Below, piece after piece: positions 1 through 6,141 of a DNA stretch of 12,716 nucleotides (position 1 is the stretch's first letter; each line of letters starts with the position of its first letter). The translations under genes were made by a program, and so were the position numbers. Source of the stretch: CAIODY01 sp041192505 (GTDB taxonomy: Bacteria > Bacteroidota > Bacteroidia > Chitinophagales > CAIODY01); contig JBEEMV010000159.1 in NCBI GenBank assembly GCA_041192505.1, forward strand, positions 1 to 12,716, read 5' to 3'. The notes below the pieces were generated by a model, which worked only from the letters and a program-made list of their open reading frames with translations, was not told where the DNA came from and searched no databases.

Positions 1-180
1 ATTCATGTTTGCATTACCACGACTAACACCTAATTTTTCCATTACTTCGTCGGTACTAATTGGCTCATCGCTTACTAAAAGCAAAGCATGAATTTGTGCC
101 ATTGTTCTATTAATTCCCCAATGACTGCCAAATGTTCCCCAGGCATCTATAAATTCTTGTTTGGCTTCTTCTAATTTCAT
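1..180 (-). CDS. GbsR/MarR-family transcriptional regulator, N-terminal part (runs off left edge)
   Basis: A DNA-binding repressor of the GbsR branch of the MarR winged-helix superfamily; known members regulate osmolyte or transport genes, but the target here is unknown. Sixty codons are visible. The protein begins MKLEEAKQEFIDAWG and continues through GINRTMAQIHALLLVS, the characteristic N-terminal helix of the family. The first half of the winged helix-turn-helix follows (DEPISTDEVMEKLGVSRGN, about residues 38-56). The rest lies outside the window. In-frame ATGs also exist at 198 and 213. I chose 180 because a strong promoter with its -7 box at 199-206 would start the transcript near 192, leaving a leader of about 12 nt and making the upstream ATGs unusable. 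A perfect 14-bp palindrome overlaps that -7 box, suggesting autorepression. It follows the FAD dehydrogenase gene on the same strand but has its own promoter. Confidence 0.85.
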   Translation of the reverse strand, partial: MKLEEAKQEFIDAWGTFGSHWGINRTMAQIHALLLVSDEPISTDEVMEKLGVSRGNANMN

Positions 181-188
181 GTTTTTTA

Positions 189-202
189 TTTGATGCATCA
201 AA
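189..202. promoter_or_regulatory. Perfect 14-bp palindrome, candidate operator of the GbsR-like regulator
   Basis: TTTGATGCATCAAA is identical on both strands. It overlaps the last four bases of the -7 box (TATCTTTG on the minus strand, 199-206) and covers the expected transcription start, the classical place for an autoregulatory operator of a dimeric winged-helix repressor. Binding is inferred, not shown. Confidence 0.5.
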
Positions 203-230
203 GATAATATCATCTTTCACAACTTTCAAA
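199..230 (-). promoter_or_regulatory. Bacteroidota-type promoter for the GbsR-like gene
   Basis: On the minus strand, TTTG (227-230) is followed after exactly 20 nt by TATCTTTG (199-206). This matches the Bacteroidota primary sigma consensus TTTG-N19-21-TAnnTTTG. The predicted start near 192 gives a leader of about 12 nt before the ATG at 180. An inverted repeat (CTTTCAA at 223-229, TTGAAAG at 236-242) sits over the -33 element and could be a second regulator site. Confidence 0.7.
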
Positions 231-255
231 ATAAATTGAAAGAAAGTTTTGCACA

Positions 256-1848
256 CTATTGTTTATAATAAATATGAATAGCATCAGCACAATTTTCACC
301 ATCCATAGCGGCGCTTACAATTCCGCCTGCATAGCCTGCACCTTCGCCACATGGAAACAAGCCTTTTATTTGTGGATGTTGTAATGTTTCTTTATCTCTT
401 GGTATTCTTACTGGCGATGATGTACGGCTTTCGGTGGCTACTAAAACTGCTTCATTAGTGTAGTAGTTTTTCATTTTTTTGCTCCATTGCTTAAATGCAC
501 CTTGCAAACTTTGTGTTACAAATTGGGGCAATGTGGTTCTTAAATCTACACTTTTTAAACCAGGCTGATAGCTGCATTGGGGCAATGAATTGGATGTTTT
601 ATTATTTGTAAAATCAACCATGCGTTGTGCTGGTGCTATTAATTTGCCACCACCTATTTCAAAACATTTTTGTTCTACACTTTTTTGAAATTGTAAAAAT
701 GCTAATGGAGAATTTGCATCAATTGAACTGTCATGGTGAGCTTGTCGAACCAAAGAATCTGCAATTTGCAATCTATCAACCTGCACCACCATACCCGAAT
801 TAGCAAACGGATTATTTCTTTTTGACGGACTCCAACCATTTACAACAATTTCGTTAAGCGCTGTAGAAGCCGCTGCAATAATGCCTCCTGGGCACATGCA
901 AAACGAAAACACACCTTTGCCATTTACTTGTTCCACTAAACTATAAGCGGCAGGCGGAAGATTTTCATCTCTTGTTTCGCAATGATATTGTTGTGCATCA
1001 ATAATATGTTGTGGATGCTCAATTCTAACACCTAATGCAAAAGGTTTTGCTTCAATTAAAATATTTTTTTTATCCAATAATTCAAAAATATCACGGGCAC
1101 TGTGCCCTGTTGCTAAAATTACTGCATCGGCTTCAATACTGCTTCCATCATGGCATGTAATTCCTTTAACTGAATTTTTATCAATGATTAAATCAGTTAA
1201 TTTTTTGTTGAAATGTACTTCGCCTCCACATTCAATTATTCTATCTCTTATATCCGAAATAATTTGTGGTAAATGATTGGTGCCAATATGCGGATGAGTA
1301 TCTACTAAAATTTCTTCTGTTGCACCATGTTTTACTAAGCGATGCAGAATGCGTTTTACATCGCCACGTTTGCTGCTTCTAGTATATAATTTACCATCGC
1401 TGTAAGTACCTGCACCACCTTCGCCAAAACAATAATTCGATTCTGGATTTACTTCGCCATCTCTATTTATTTTAGCTAAATCTCGGCGGCGTTCTCTTAC
1501 ATTTTTGCCACGTTCTATTATTATTGGTTTAATTCCCAATTCAATCAAACGCAAGGCAGCAAACAATCCTGCTGGGCCAGCACCAATAATAATGGCTTGT
1601 TTTTTTACTGAAATATTTTGATAAATAAATTCAATATTTTCTTTGGGTTGAATAGGTTCGTTGATAAACACCAACACATTCATGGTGTAGTACACTTGCC
1701 TACTTCGAGCATCAATGCTTCGTCTTAAAATATGAAATCCTGTAATTTCTTTTTGTTTCAGATTGCATTCTTGTGCAATTATTTCTTTTAAAAAAAGCTG
1801 ATTAAAAGCTTCGGTTGGTTTTACTTTTATATTTATTGTTTTTTGCAT
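256..1848 (-). CDS. FAD-dependent dehydrogenase, COG2509-type NAD(FAD)-utilizing protein
   Basis: A soluble flavoprotein oxidoreductase whose natural substrate is unknown in this family. The first 80 or so residues form the small N-terminal domain typical of COG2509 (it ends with VYYTMNVLVF around residues 52-61). The FAD Rossmann motif GAGPAG is at 89-94, followed by the ribose-binding acidic residue in IERG (111-114). CFGEGGAGTYSDGKL (140-153) is a family hallmark, ATGHS (246-250) is the second dinucleotide-fold motif, and CGEGAGYAGGI (500-510) is the C-terminal FAD-contacting motif. At 530 residues it is near the family's usual length. It is the last gene of the minus-strand run after aroE, 42 bp downstream of it, with no clear promoter in the gap. 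One oddity: residues 364-375 (SLVRQAHHDSS) are encoded by a sequence resembling a dispersed repeat and lie in a loop before the conserved PLAFLQFQ segment. Confidence 0.9.
   Translation of the reverse strand: MQKTINIKVKPTEAFNQLFLKEIIAQECNLKQKEITGFHILRRSIDARSRQVYYTMNVLVFINEPIQPKENIEFIYQNISVKKQAIIIGAGPAGLFAALRLIELGIKPIIIERGKNVRERRRDLAKINRDGEVNPESNYCFGEGGAGTYSDGKLYTRSSKRGDVKRILHRLVKHGATEEILVDTHPHIGTNHLPQIISDIRDRIIECGGEVHFNKKLTDLIIDKNSVKGITCHDGSSIEADAVILATGHSARDIFELLDKKNILIEAKPFALGVRIEHPQHIIDAQQYHCETRDENLPPAAYSLVEQVNGKGVFSFCMCPGGIIAAASTALNEIVVNGWSPSKRNNPFANSGMVVQVDRLQIADSLVRQAHHDSSIDANSPLAFLQFQKSVEQKCFEIGGGKLIAPAQRMVDFTNNKTSNSLPQCSYQPGLKSVDLRTTLPQFVTQSLQGAFKQWSKKMKNYYTNEAVLVATESRTSSPVRIPRDKETLQHPQIKGLFPCGEGAGYAGGIVSAAMDGENCADAIHIYYKQ
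731..752. repeat. Dispersed-repeat-like sequence inside the FAD dehydrogenase gene
   Basis: TGGTGAGCTTGTCGAACCA (734-752) carries the TGAGCTTGTCGAA core that I recognise from short intergenic palindromic repeats in many bacterial genomes; its ends TGGT/ACCA are inverted. Here it is read in frame as LVRQAHHD (residues 366-373). Its copy number in this genome cannot be seen from the window. Confidence 0.55.
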
Positions 1849-1890
1849 AATTTGAGTTAGGGTTTTATCCTAAAAATTTGCTATTTAATT

Positions 1891-2706
1891 TTACTCATTC
1901 CAAATTTTCCAAGCTGCTTCGGCTTGTTCAATCAACATATCATAACCATTTTTTGTAATGGCTCCATTTTGTTTGCTGCGTTTTAAAAATTCTGTTTCGG
2001 TGGGATTATAAATTAAATCGTAACACAAAAATTTTGAATTAATGTATTCATACGGAATATTCAAAACATCATTTTGATGAGGAAACATACCTACTGGCGT
2101 ACAATTTATCAATACATGAAATTGGCGCATGGTAAACAAATTTATATCGTCATAACCCAATTGATTAATGCTTGGGTTTCTGCTCACAATTTGATATTGA
2201 ATACCAATTTTTCTTAAAACGTATTCAACACATTTTGTTGCGCCACCATTTCCAAACACTAAAGCATGTGTATGGTAAGGTTTTATTAAGGGCAAAAATG
2301 TTTTTTCAAAACCAATAATATCGGTATTAAATCCTTTTGCTTTTCCTGCTGAAAATTTAATTGTATTTACAGCACCTACTTCTTTTGCTGTTGCGTCAAT
2401 TTCATCTAAATGACTGATGATGGCTTGTTTGTAGGGAATGGTTACATTCAATCCACAAAGATTTTTATGGTTTTCTTTTAGCAAACTTCTTTGCAAATTC
2501 TTTTCTTGCAACCTCATCCTACCTTCTCCTTCAGAGAAGGATGGTGAATTTGCTAAGAAGTCTAAAGAAATAAATTCTTGAATATTTTCCAATTCAAAAT
2601 TTTCATAGCTGCAATCAAATAAATTTTCAGCAATAAATTTTTCAGTAAAATATTTTTTTGAAAAAGAATGAGTAAGAGGAAAACCTATTAAACCGTATTG
2701 TTTCAT
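1891..2706 (-). CDS. aroE: Shikimate dehydrogenase (NADP+), with an in-frame 27-codon repeat insertion
   Basis: Reduces 3-dehydroshikimate to shikimate in the cytoplasmic aromatic amino acid pathway. The N-terminal substrate domain shows GLIGFPLTHSFSK (5-17, shikimate-binding serines) and GLNVTIPYK (85-93), whose K93 is the catalytic lysine; D129 in FNTD is its partner. The NADP fold has FGNGGATK (151-158). The closing QAEAAW (261-266) supplies the late shikimate-contacting glutamine. At 271 residues it is longer than the roughly 245 usual in Bacteroidota. The excess maps to residues 48-75, between ENFELENI and NLCGLNVT, where the DNA carries an 81-bp inverted-repeat element. All catalytic motifs are intact, so the enzyme is probably functional. 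The ATG lies 3 nt after the stop of the ABC ATPase gene, implying co-translation. Confidence 0.93.
   Translation of the reverse strand: MKQYGLIGFPLTHSFSKKYFTEKFIAENLFDCSYENFELENIQEFISLDFLANSPSFSEGEGRMRLQEKNLQRSLLKENHKNLCGLNVTIPYKQAIISHLDEIDATAKEVGAVNTIKFSAGKAKGFNTDIIGFEKTFLPLIKPYHTHALVFGNGGATKCVEYVLRKIGIQYQIVSRNPSINQLGYDDINLFTMRQFHVLINCTPVGMFPHQNDVLNIPYEYINSKFLCYDLIYNPTETEFLKRSKQNGAITKNGYDMLIEQAEAAWKIWNE
2483..2563. repeat. 81-bp inverted-repeat element inserted in frame in aroE
   Basis: The outer arms 2483-2500 and 2546-2563 are inverted repeats pairing at 16 of 18 positions. The centre holds a second hairpin, CCTTCTC (2522-2528), loop CTTCA, GAGAAGG (2534-2540), preceded by CCTCATCCT. That central motif resembles common CCTCATCC/CCTTCTCC palindromic repeats of Bacteroidota as I remember them. 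The span is exactly 27 codons and coincides with the extra residues of AroE. No target-site duplication is evident. Confidence 0.65.
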
Positions 2707-2709
2707 GGT

Positions 2710-3390
2710 TTATTTTTTAATATCACTTTCAATTAATCCATCTTTTAATCGGATAATGCGTTGAGCATAATTAGCAATATCTTCTTCGTGTGTAACCAAA
2801 ATTACGGTATTGCCATTTCTATGAATTTCAACCAACAACTCCATAATTTCTTTCGAAGTTTTCGAATCTAAATTTCCTGTTGGTTCATCGGCTAAAATGA
2901 TAGAAGGATTATTAATTAGCGCTCGGGCAAAAGCCACACGTTGGTTTTGTCCGCCTGAAAGCTCATTGGGTTTATGATGCATACGATCTTGTAAACCTAC
3001 AGCCGCCAATTTTTCTAACGATTTTTGTTCTCTTGTTTTTTTGTCAATGCCAGCGTAAACCAATGGCAAAGCCACATTTTCAAAGGCCGTTAATCTTGGC
3101 AATAAATTAAATGATTGAAATACAAAACCAATTTCTTTGTTTCTGATTTCAGCCAATTGATTATCATTTGCCTCACTTACATCAATATTGTTGATGATAT
3201 ATTTGCCCGATGTAGCAGTATCTAAACAACCTAAAATATTCATCAAGGTTGATTTTCCGCTTCCGCTTGGGCCCATCAAAGCCACAAAATCATTCTTCTG
3301 AATATTTAAAGTAATGCCATGCAACACAGGAACGGCAGTCTTTCCGAGAAAATAAGATTTTTTTATATCGTGTAATTCAATTACTGGCAA
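2710..3390 (-). CDS. ABC transporter ATP-binding protein, LolD/MacB type
   Basis: ATPase subunit of a cytoplasmic-membrane ABC machine of the MacB/LolD (FtsE-like) class, whose members export substrates, extract lipoproteins or do periplasmic mechanical work. Walker A GPSGSGKST is at 40-48, the Q-loop glutamine at 92 (FQSFNLLP), the signature LSGGQNQR at 144-151 (N replaces the usual Q at 149), Walker B IILADEP at 164-170, and the H-loop histidine at 201. Its 226 residues are normal for the family. The start is TTG at 3390: the reading frame has no upstream ATG before a stop, and the family N-terminus (IELHDIKKSY) begins right after it. No MacB/LolC-type permease is in the window, so the partner is unknown. 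It lies 102 bp after gatC and 3 bp before aroE. Confidence 0.9.
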   Translation of the reverse strand: MPVIELHDIKKSYFLGKTAVPVLHGITLNIQKNDFVALMGPSGSGKSTLMNILGCLDTATSGKYIINNIDVSEANDNQLAEIRNKEIGFVFQSFNLLPRLTAFENVALPLVYAGIDKKTREQKSLEKLAAVGLQDRMHHKPNELSGGQNQRVAFARALINNPSIILADEPTGNLDSKTSKEIMELLVEIHRNGNTVILVTHEEDIANYAQRIIRLKDGLIESDIKK

Positions 3391-3459
3391 GGGAAAAAGT
3401 TGTTGGTTACTAGTTTTAAGTTATTAGAAAAACCGATATGAATTTTCAATGCGCCGCTG

Positions 3460-3481
3460 TGGTTAGTGTCTTCATTAACCA
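3460..3481. repeat. Hairpin in the gatC-ABC ATPase intergenic gap
   Basis: TGGTTAGTG (3460-3468), loop TCTT, CATTAACCA (3473-3481): a 9-bp stem including one G-T pair. No T-run follows on either strand, so it is a poor intrinsic terminator. It resembles the hairpins of dispersed intergenic repeats, and could alternatively stabilise or attenuate the gatC transcript. The rest of 3391-3492 shows no recognisable promoter. Confidence 0.45.
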
Positions 3482-3492
3482 TTGCAACAGTA

Positions 3493-3786
3493 TTATTTTT
3501 TTTGCAACACTTTAGGCACTTTAAAATAATCCGAATCTTTTTGTGGTGCACTTTTCAAAGCATCTTGTTTGCTAATGGTAGTATGTGCTTCATCCTTACG
3601 CAATACATTTACATCTTCATTTACATACACCAAAGGCTCAACATTATCGGTGTTTAATTCATTTAGTTTTTCTACAAAAGTTAAAATGCTGCTCAAATCA
3701 TTTTTGAGTTCGGTTTTTTCTTCGGCATTAAATTCTAATCGGGCTAAATGACTCAAACGGTCAATCATTTCATCATTCACATTCAT
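3493..3786 (-). CDS. gatC: Asp-tRNA(Asn)/Glu-tRNA(Gln) amidotransferase subunit C
   Basis: Small subunit of the GatCAB transamidosome, which converts misacylated Glu-tRNA(Gln) or Asp-tRNA(Asn) to the correct aminoacyl-tRNA; GatC stabilises the GatA-GatB interface. The 97 residues match the usual size. The N-terminal helix DEMIDRLSHLARLEFNAEE (5-23) is the family signature, followed by the helix around DLSSILTFVEKLNELNTDNVEP and the extended C-terminal tail with RKDE and FKVPKVL. gatA and gatB are not in the window; a detached gatC is common in this phylum. A TAAATTTG -7 box lies about 21 bp before the ATG, so transcription starts in the gap after the PKD-protein gene. The following ABC ATPase gene may be read through from here. 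Confidence 0.93.
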   Translation of the reverse strand: MNVNDEMIDRLSHLARLEFNAEEKTELKNDLSSILTFVEKLNELNTDNVEPLVYVNEDVNVLRKDEAHTTISKQDALKSAPQKDSDYFKVPKVLQKK

Positions 3787-3806
3787 GGTAAAAAATTATT
3801 GAATGG

Positions 3807-3814
3807 CAAATTTA
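3807..3814 (-). promoter_or_regulatory. Candidate -7 box of gatC
   Basis: TAAATTTG on the minus strand fits TAnnTTTG and would start transcription near 3800, about 14 nt before the gatC ATG. The nearest TTTG upstream (3839-3842) is 24 nt away, longer than the ideal 19-21, so the -33 element is weak or different. Confidence 0.45.
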
Positions 3815-3827
3815 TACAATCTGCTGC

Positions 3828-5315
3828 TTATTGTTTCACAAACTTTGTATTATAACTATTTCCTTTTTCATCGGTGGCTTTTATGAAGTAAATGCCATGC
3901 GGAAGTTCAGCAACATTAATTGAAATTTGTTGAGTTGATGAATTATTGATTTGTTGAATAATTGTTCTACTTAACACATCTGTAATTTCAATTGTATTCA
4001 TTAGCACATTAGCATATTTGCATATTAGCACATTGTTTACAGGATTTGGATATACCACCAGCTCTGCTTTTCCATTCACAATTTCATTTACACCAATATT
4101 GCCTTGCCCTTTTACATTCAAATTAAAGCCAGCGCTTTTAATAATATGTCCTTGATAATCTTTACCAATAATATGGCAATAAGTACACGAATCGCCATTC
4201 GATTTATAAATTGTTAAACATACATTGTAAGTAGTATCAACCAAATAAGTGTGCGATGGATACTGAATATTTGATGAATTGCCATCACCAAAATCCCAAT
4301 GATAAGCAATGGCTTGTGAGTTGGTAATGCTATCTAAAGTTAGATTGAATGAATTGGTTAAAGTATCATAATCAGTAGTATAATATGAGAGGCAATATGG
4401 AATGTGGTAGTAGTAGTGGATGCTGTCGTAACTATAAAAAGAACCATTTATCCATTCTTCATTCCTTTTTACTGTAACATTACTAAATCTATCAATAATT
4501 GATTTATAACTAATTACTGAATCAGTTCTTAAGTTTACCCATGCAATTATTCCTGGATCCCAATATTCTTTAAAATTTATCATTCCTAAACTGTTATATA
4601 GATAAACGTCCCGATAAGCTGTATCCCATAAGTTAGTTGTTCCGTTAAATGATTTTGAAAGTAACACGTTTAGTTGATGAAATTGATTGTAACTGTAAAT
4701 ATCCCATTGTGCTACACCTCCAATTCCATAAAACCCGTAATATGTATCTGAATAATAAGTTTCTTTAATTGATCCATTTGAATTGTAAACAATGGAATCT
4801 CTGCTATCTAACAAATAGTTTGTGCACAAAGCTAATGAAGAGTCGAAATTACATTTACTTGATTGAGTAGGATAGTATTTAGTCACTCTAGAATGAAACC
4901 CACAAAGAATCAAATTACCAATCGAATCTACTTGATATTTTTTGTTAAAAATTAAACTATCATTAATATCATAATTATAAAAATCAATATCAGATTTAAT
5001 CAACTTTAATTTTAAATTATCCCAAAAATATGAAACAATGTAATTAAGTTTTCTATTGCTATCATAAAAGAAACTATCAACATCTCCACCTACCCATTGT
5101 TGAACATTCTTATAATAATAGTATAGTTTTTTTGTTTTAAGTAAATTGCTATTATCATAAGTATATTCATATTTAAACTGAGGTGTTAAAGTAGTATCAA
5201 CTTGATCTATGCGATATGTAATTGAACTATCTAATAAGTTAAACTTATATTTAGTTTGTGCCTTTGAGGTGTTGAATGCGATAAAAATTAAACAAATCGT
5301 AATTATTTTTTTCAT
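3828..5315 (-). CDS. Secreted protein with YD-like repeats, PKD domain and T9SS type A sorting domain
   Basis: A 495-residue exported protein, probably released or anchored at the surface by the type IX system; its molecular role is unknown. The signal peptide is MKKIITICLIFIAFNTSKAQ. Residues of about 30-300 contain irregular tyrosine-rich repeats (FYDSNRKL, VYNSNGSI, LYNSLGMI with W-containing strands), a style seen in many Bacteroidota secreted proteins. A PKD domain with YHWDFGDGNSS and PSHTY covers about 321-374. The sorting domain (about 420-495) begins VVYPNPVNN and ends GIYFIKATDEKG...KFVKQ. I chose the ATG at 5315: an in-frame TTG at 5336 would lie within the predicted promoter and put a charged stretch before the signal peptide. 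Residues 428-439 are encoded by four 8-bp tandem repeats. It stands alone, divergent from the metal-binding gene. Confidence 0.85.
   Translation of the reverse strand: MKKIITICLIFIAFNTSKAQTKYKFNLLDSSITYRIDQVDTTLTPQFKYEYTYDNSNLLKTKKLYYYYKNVQQWVGGDVDSFFYDSNRKLNYIVSYFWDNLKLKLIKSDIDFYNYDINDSLIFNKKYQVDSIGNLILCGFHSRVTKYYPTQSSKCNFDSSLALCTNYLLDSRDSIVYNSNGSIKETYYSDTYYGFYGIGGVAQWDIYSYNQFHQLNVLLSKSFNGTTNLWDTAYRDVYLYNSLGMINFKEYWDPGIIAWVNLRTDSVISYKSIIDRFSNVTVKRNEEWINGSFYSYDSIHYYYHIPYCLSYYTTDYDTLTNSFNLTLDSITNSQAIAYHWDFGDGNSSNIQYPSHTYLVDTTYNVCLTIYKSNGDSCTYCHIIGKDYQGHIIKSAGFNLNVKGQGNIGVNEIVNGKAELVVYPNPVNNVLICKYANVLMNTIEITDVLSRTIIQQINNSSTQQISINVAELPHGIYFIKATDEKGNSYNTKFVKQ
4001..4032. repeat. Four 8-bp tandem repeats within the T9SS sorting-domain coding region
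   Basis: The units are TTAGCACA, TTAGCATA, TTTGCATA and TTAGCACA (4001, 4009, 4017, 4025). On the coding strand they read TRTGCWAA-type octamers, a pattern I recognise from dispersed tandem repeats in Bacteroidota. They encode residues 428-439 (NVLICKYANVLM). Because 8 is not a multiple of 3, gain or loss of one unit would shift the frame ahead of the sorting signal. Confidence 0.75.
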
Positions 5316-5333
5316 ACCATGAATTTTGGTTTT

Positions 5334-5341
5334 CAAACTTA
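5334..5341 (-). promoter_or_regulatory. Candidate -7 box of the PKD/T9SS protein gene
   Basis: TAAGTTTG on the minus strand matches TAnnTTTG. It predicts a start near 5327 and a leader of about 12 nt before the ATG at 5315. No TTTG is found at the ideal -33 distance. It lies in the 43-bp divergent gap shared with the gene starting at 5359. Confidence 0.5.
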
Positions 5342-5358
5342 CACAATACTTTTATGAA

Positions 5359-6141
5359 ATGAAAATTTTTCACGACCAATTAAATCGTCCAATTAGTTTA
5401 ACCAACACACCAAGTCGCATTATTTCGTTAGTGCCTTCGCAAACAGAGTTATTATTTGATTTAGGGTTAGATGAATTTGTATTAGGCAGAACAAAATTTT
5501 GTATTCATCCTGCCGATAAAATAAAATCGGTAAGGCGCATTGGTGGTACAAAAAATTTGAATATTGAATTAATAAAATCGATGCAACCCGATTTAATAAT
5601 TGCCAACAAAGAAGAAAACACCAAAGAACAAATTGATGAATTAGCGCAGCATTTTCCTGTTTGGATTAGCGATATAAAAAACTTAGATGAAGCATTGGAT
5701 ATGATTAAACGATTAGGCGAATTATTAGCCGTAGAAAAAAAATCAGATGAAATAATTGCTGCCATAAAAACAAATTTTGCTGCCTTACAACAATTTAAAA
5801 TCAAAGAAGTAATTTATTTTATTTGGCAACAGCCTTATATTTCAATAGGTGCTGATACCTTTATCAATAGCATGTTGCAAGCCGCTGGGTTTAAAAATGT
5901 ATTGCAAAATAAAACTCGTTATCCTGAAATAACAGCCGAAGAAATTAATCATTCATCAGCCGAATATTTGTTGCTATCCAGCGAACCATTTCCATTTAAA
6001 GAAAAACAAAAACAAAAATTCGAAAAATTATTTCCTACCAAAAAAATTGTTTTGGTAGATGGCGAAATGTTTAGTTGGTATGGTTCACGATTAGTAAAAG
6101 CAGCTGATTATTTTTTGAAATTAAGAAATCAGTTAGATTAA
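5359..6141 (+). CDS. BtuF/TroA-like helical-backbone binding protein without a signal peptide
   Basis: A periplasmic-binding-protein fold of the helical-backbone type (PF01497 family), whose members bind cobalamin, haem, siderophores or metals for ABC import. The family opening is clear: RIISLVPSQTELLFDLGL (20-37), then VLGRTKFCIHP, GGTKNLNIELIKSMQPDLII (62-81) for the first lobe, the long connecting helix at about 108-140, and a second lobe with YISIGADTFINSMLQAAGF (160-178) and the closing DGEMFSWYGSRL (234-245). The 260 residues are a full mature domain, but the protein starts directly with MKIFHDQ and has no signal peptide or lipobox. It may therefore be cytoplasmic, or exported otherwise. 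I chose the ATG at 5359 over an in-frame TTG at 5326, which adds no signal sequence. No permease or ATPase of an uptake system is adjacent. Its end overlaps rnz convergently by 4 bp. Confidence 0.82.
   Translation: MKIFHDQLNRPISLTNTPSRIISLVPSQTELLFDLGLDEFVLGRTKFCIHPADKIKSVRRIGGTKNLNIELIKSMQPDLIIANKEENTKEQIDELAQHFPVWISDIKNLDEALDMIKRLGELLAVEKKSDEIIAAIKTNFAALQQFKIKEVIYFIWQQPYISIGADTFINSMLQAAGFKNVLQNKTRYPEITAEEINHSSAEYLLLSSEPFPFKEKQKQKFEKLFPTKKIVLVDGEMFSWYGSRLVKAADYFLKLRNQLD

Noticed and set aside
223..242. CTTTCAA/TTGAAAG hairpin as terminator of the FAD dehydrogenase gene
   Set aside because: A 7-bp AT-rich stem with no T-run after it; it overlaps the promoter of the next gene and is more plausibly a regulator site, or chance.
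3381..3482. 33-codon minus-strand ORF (MVNEDTNHSG...) in the gatC-ATPase gap
   Set aside because: It starts inside the hairpin, ends over the ATPase start, and resembles no known peptide; probably an open frame through repeat-like DNA.
5316..5336. Longer start (TTG at 5336) for the PKD/T9SS protein
   Set aside because: It would put KTKIHG ahead of a normal signal peptide and overlaps the predicted -7 box; the ATG at 5315 gives a standard signal peptide.
5347..5354. TACTTTTA with TTTG at 5325-5328 as promoter for the plus-strand binding-protein gene
   Set aside because: It lacks the final G, has an 18-nt spacer, and would start transcription at or just after the ATG; too weak to call.
5326..5358. 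Longer start (TTG at 5326) for the BtuF-like protein
   Set aside because: The added residues VFKLTQYFYE are not a signal peptide, and the family N-terminus begins at MKIFHDQ; the ATG is preferred.
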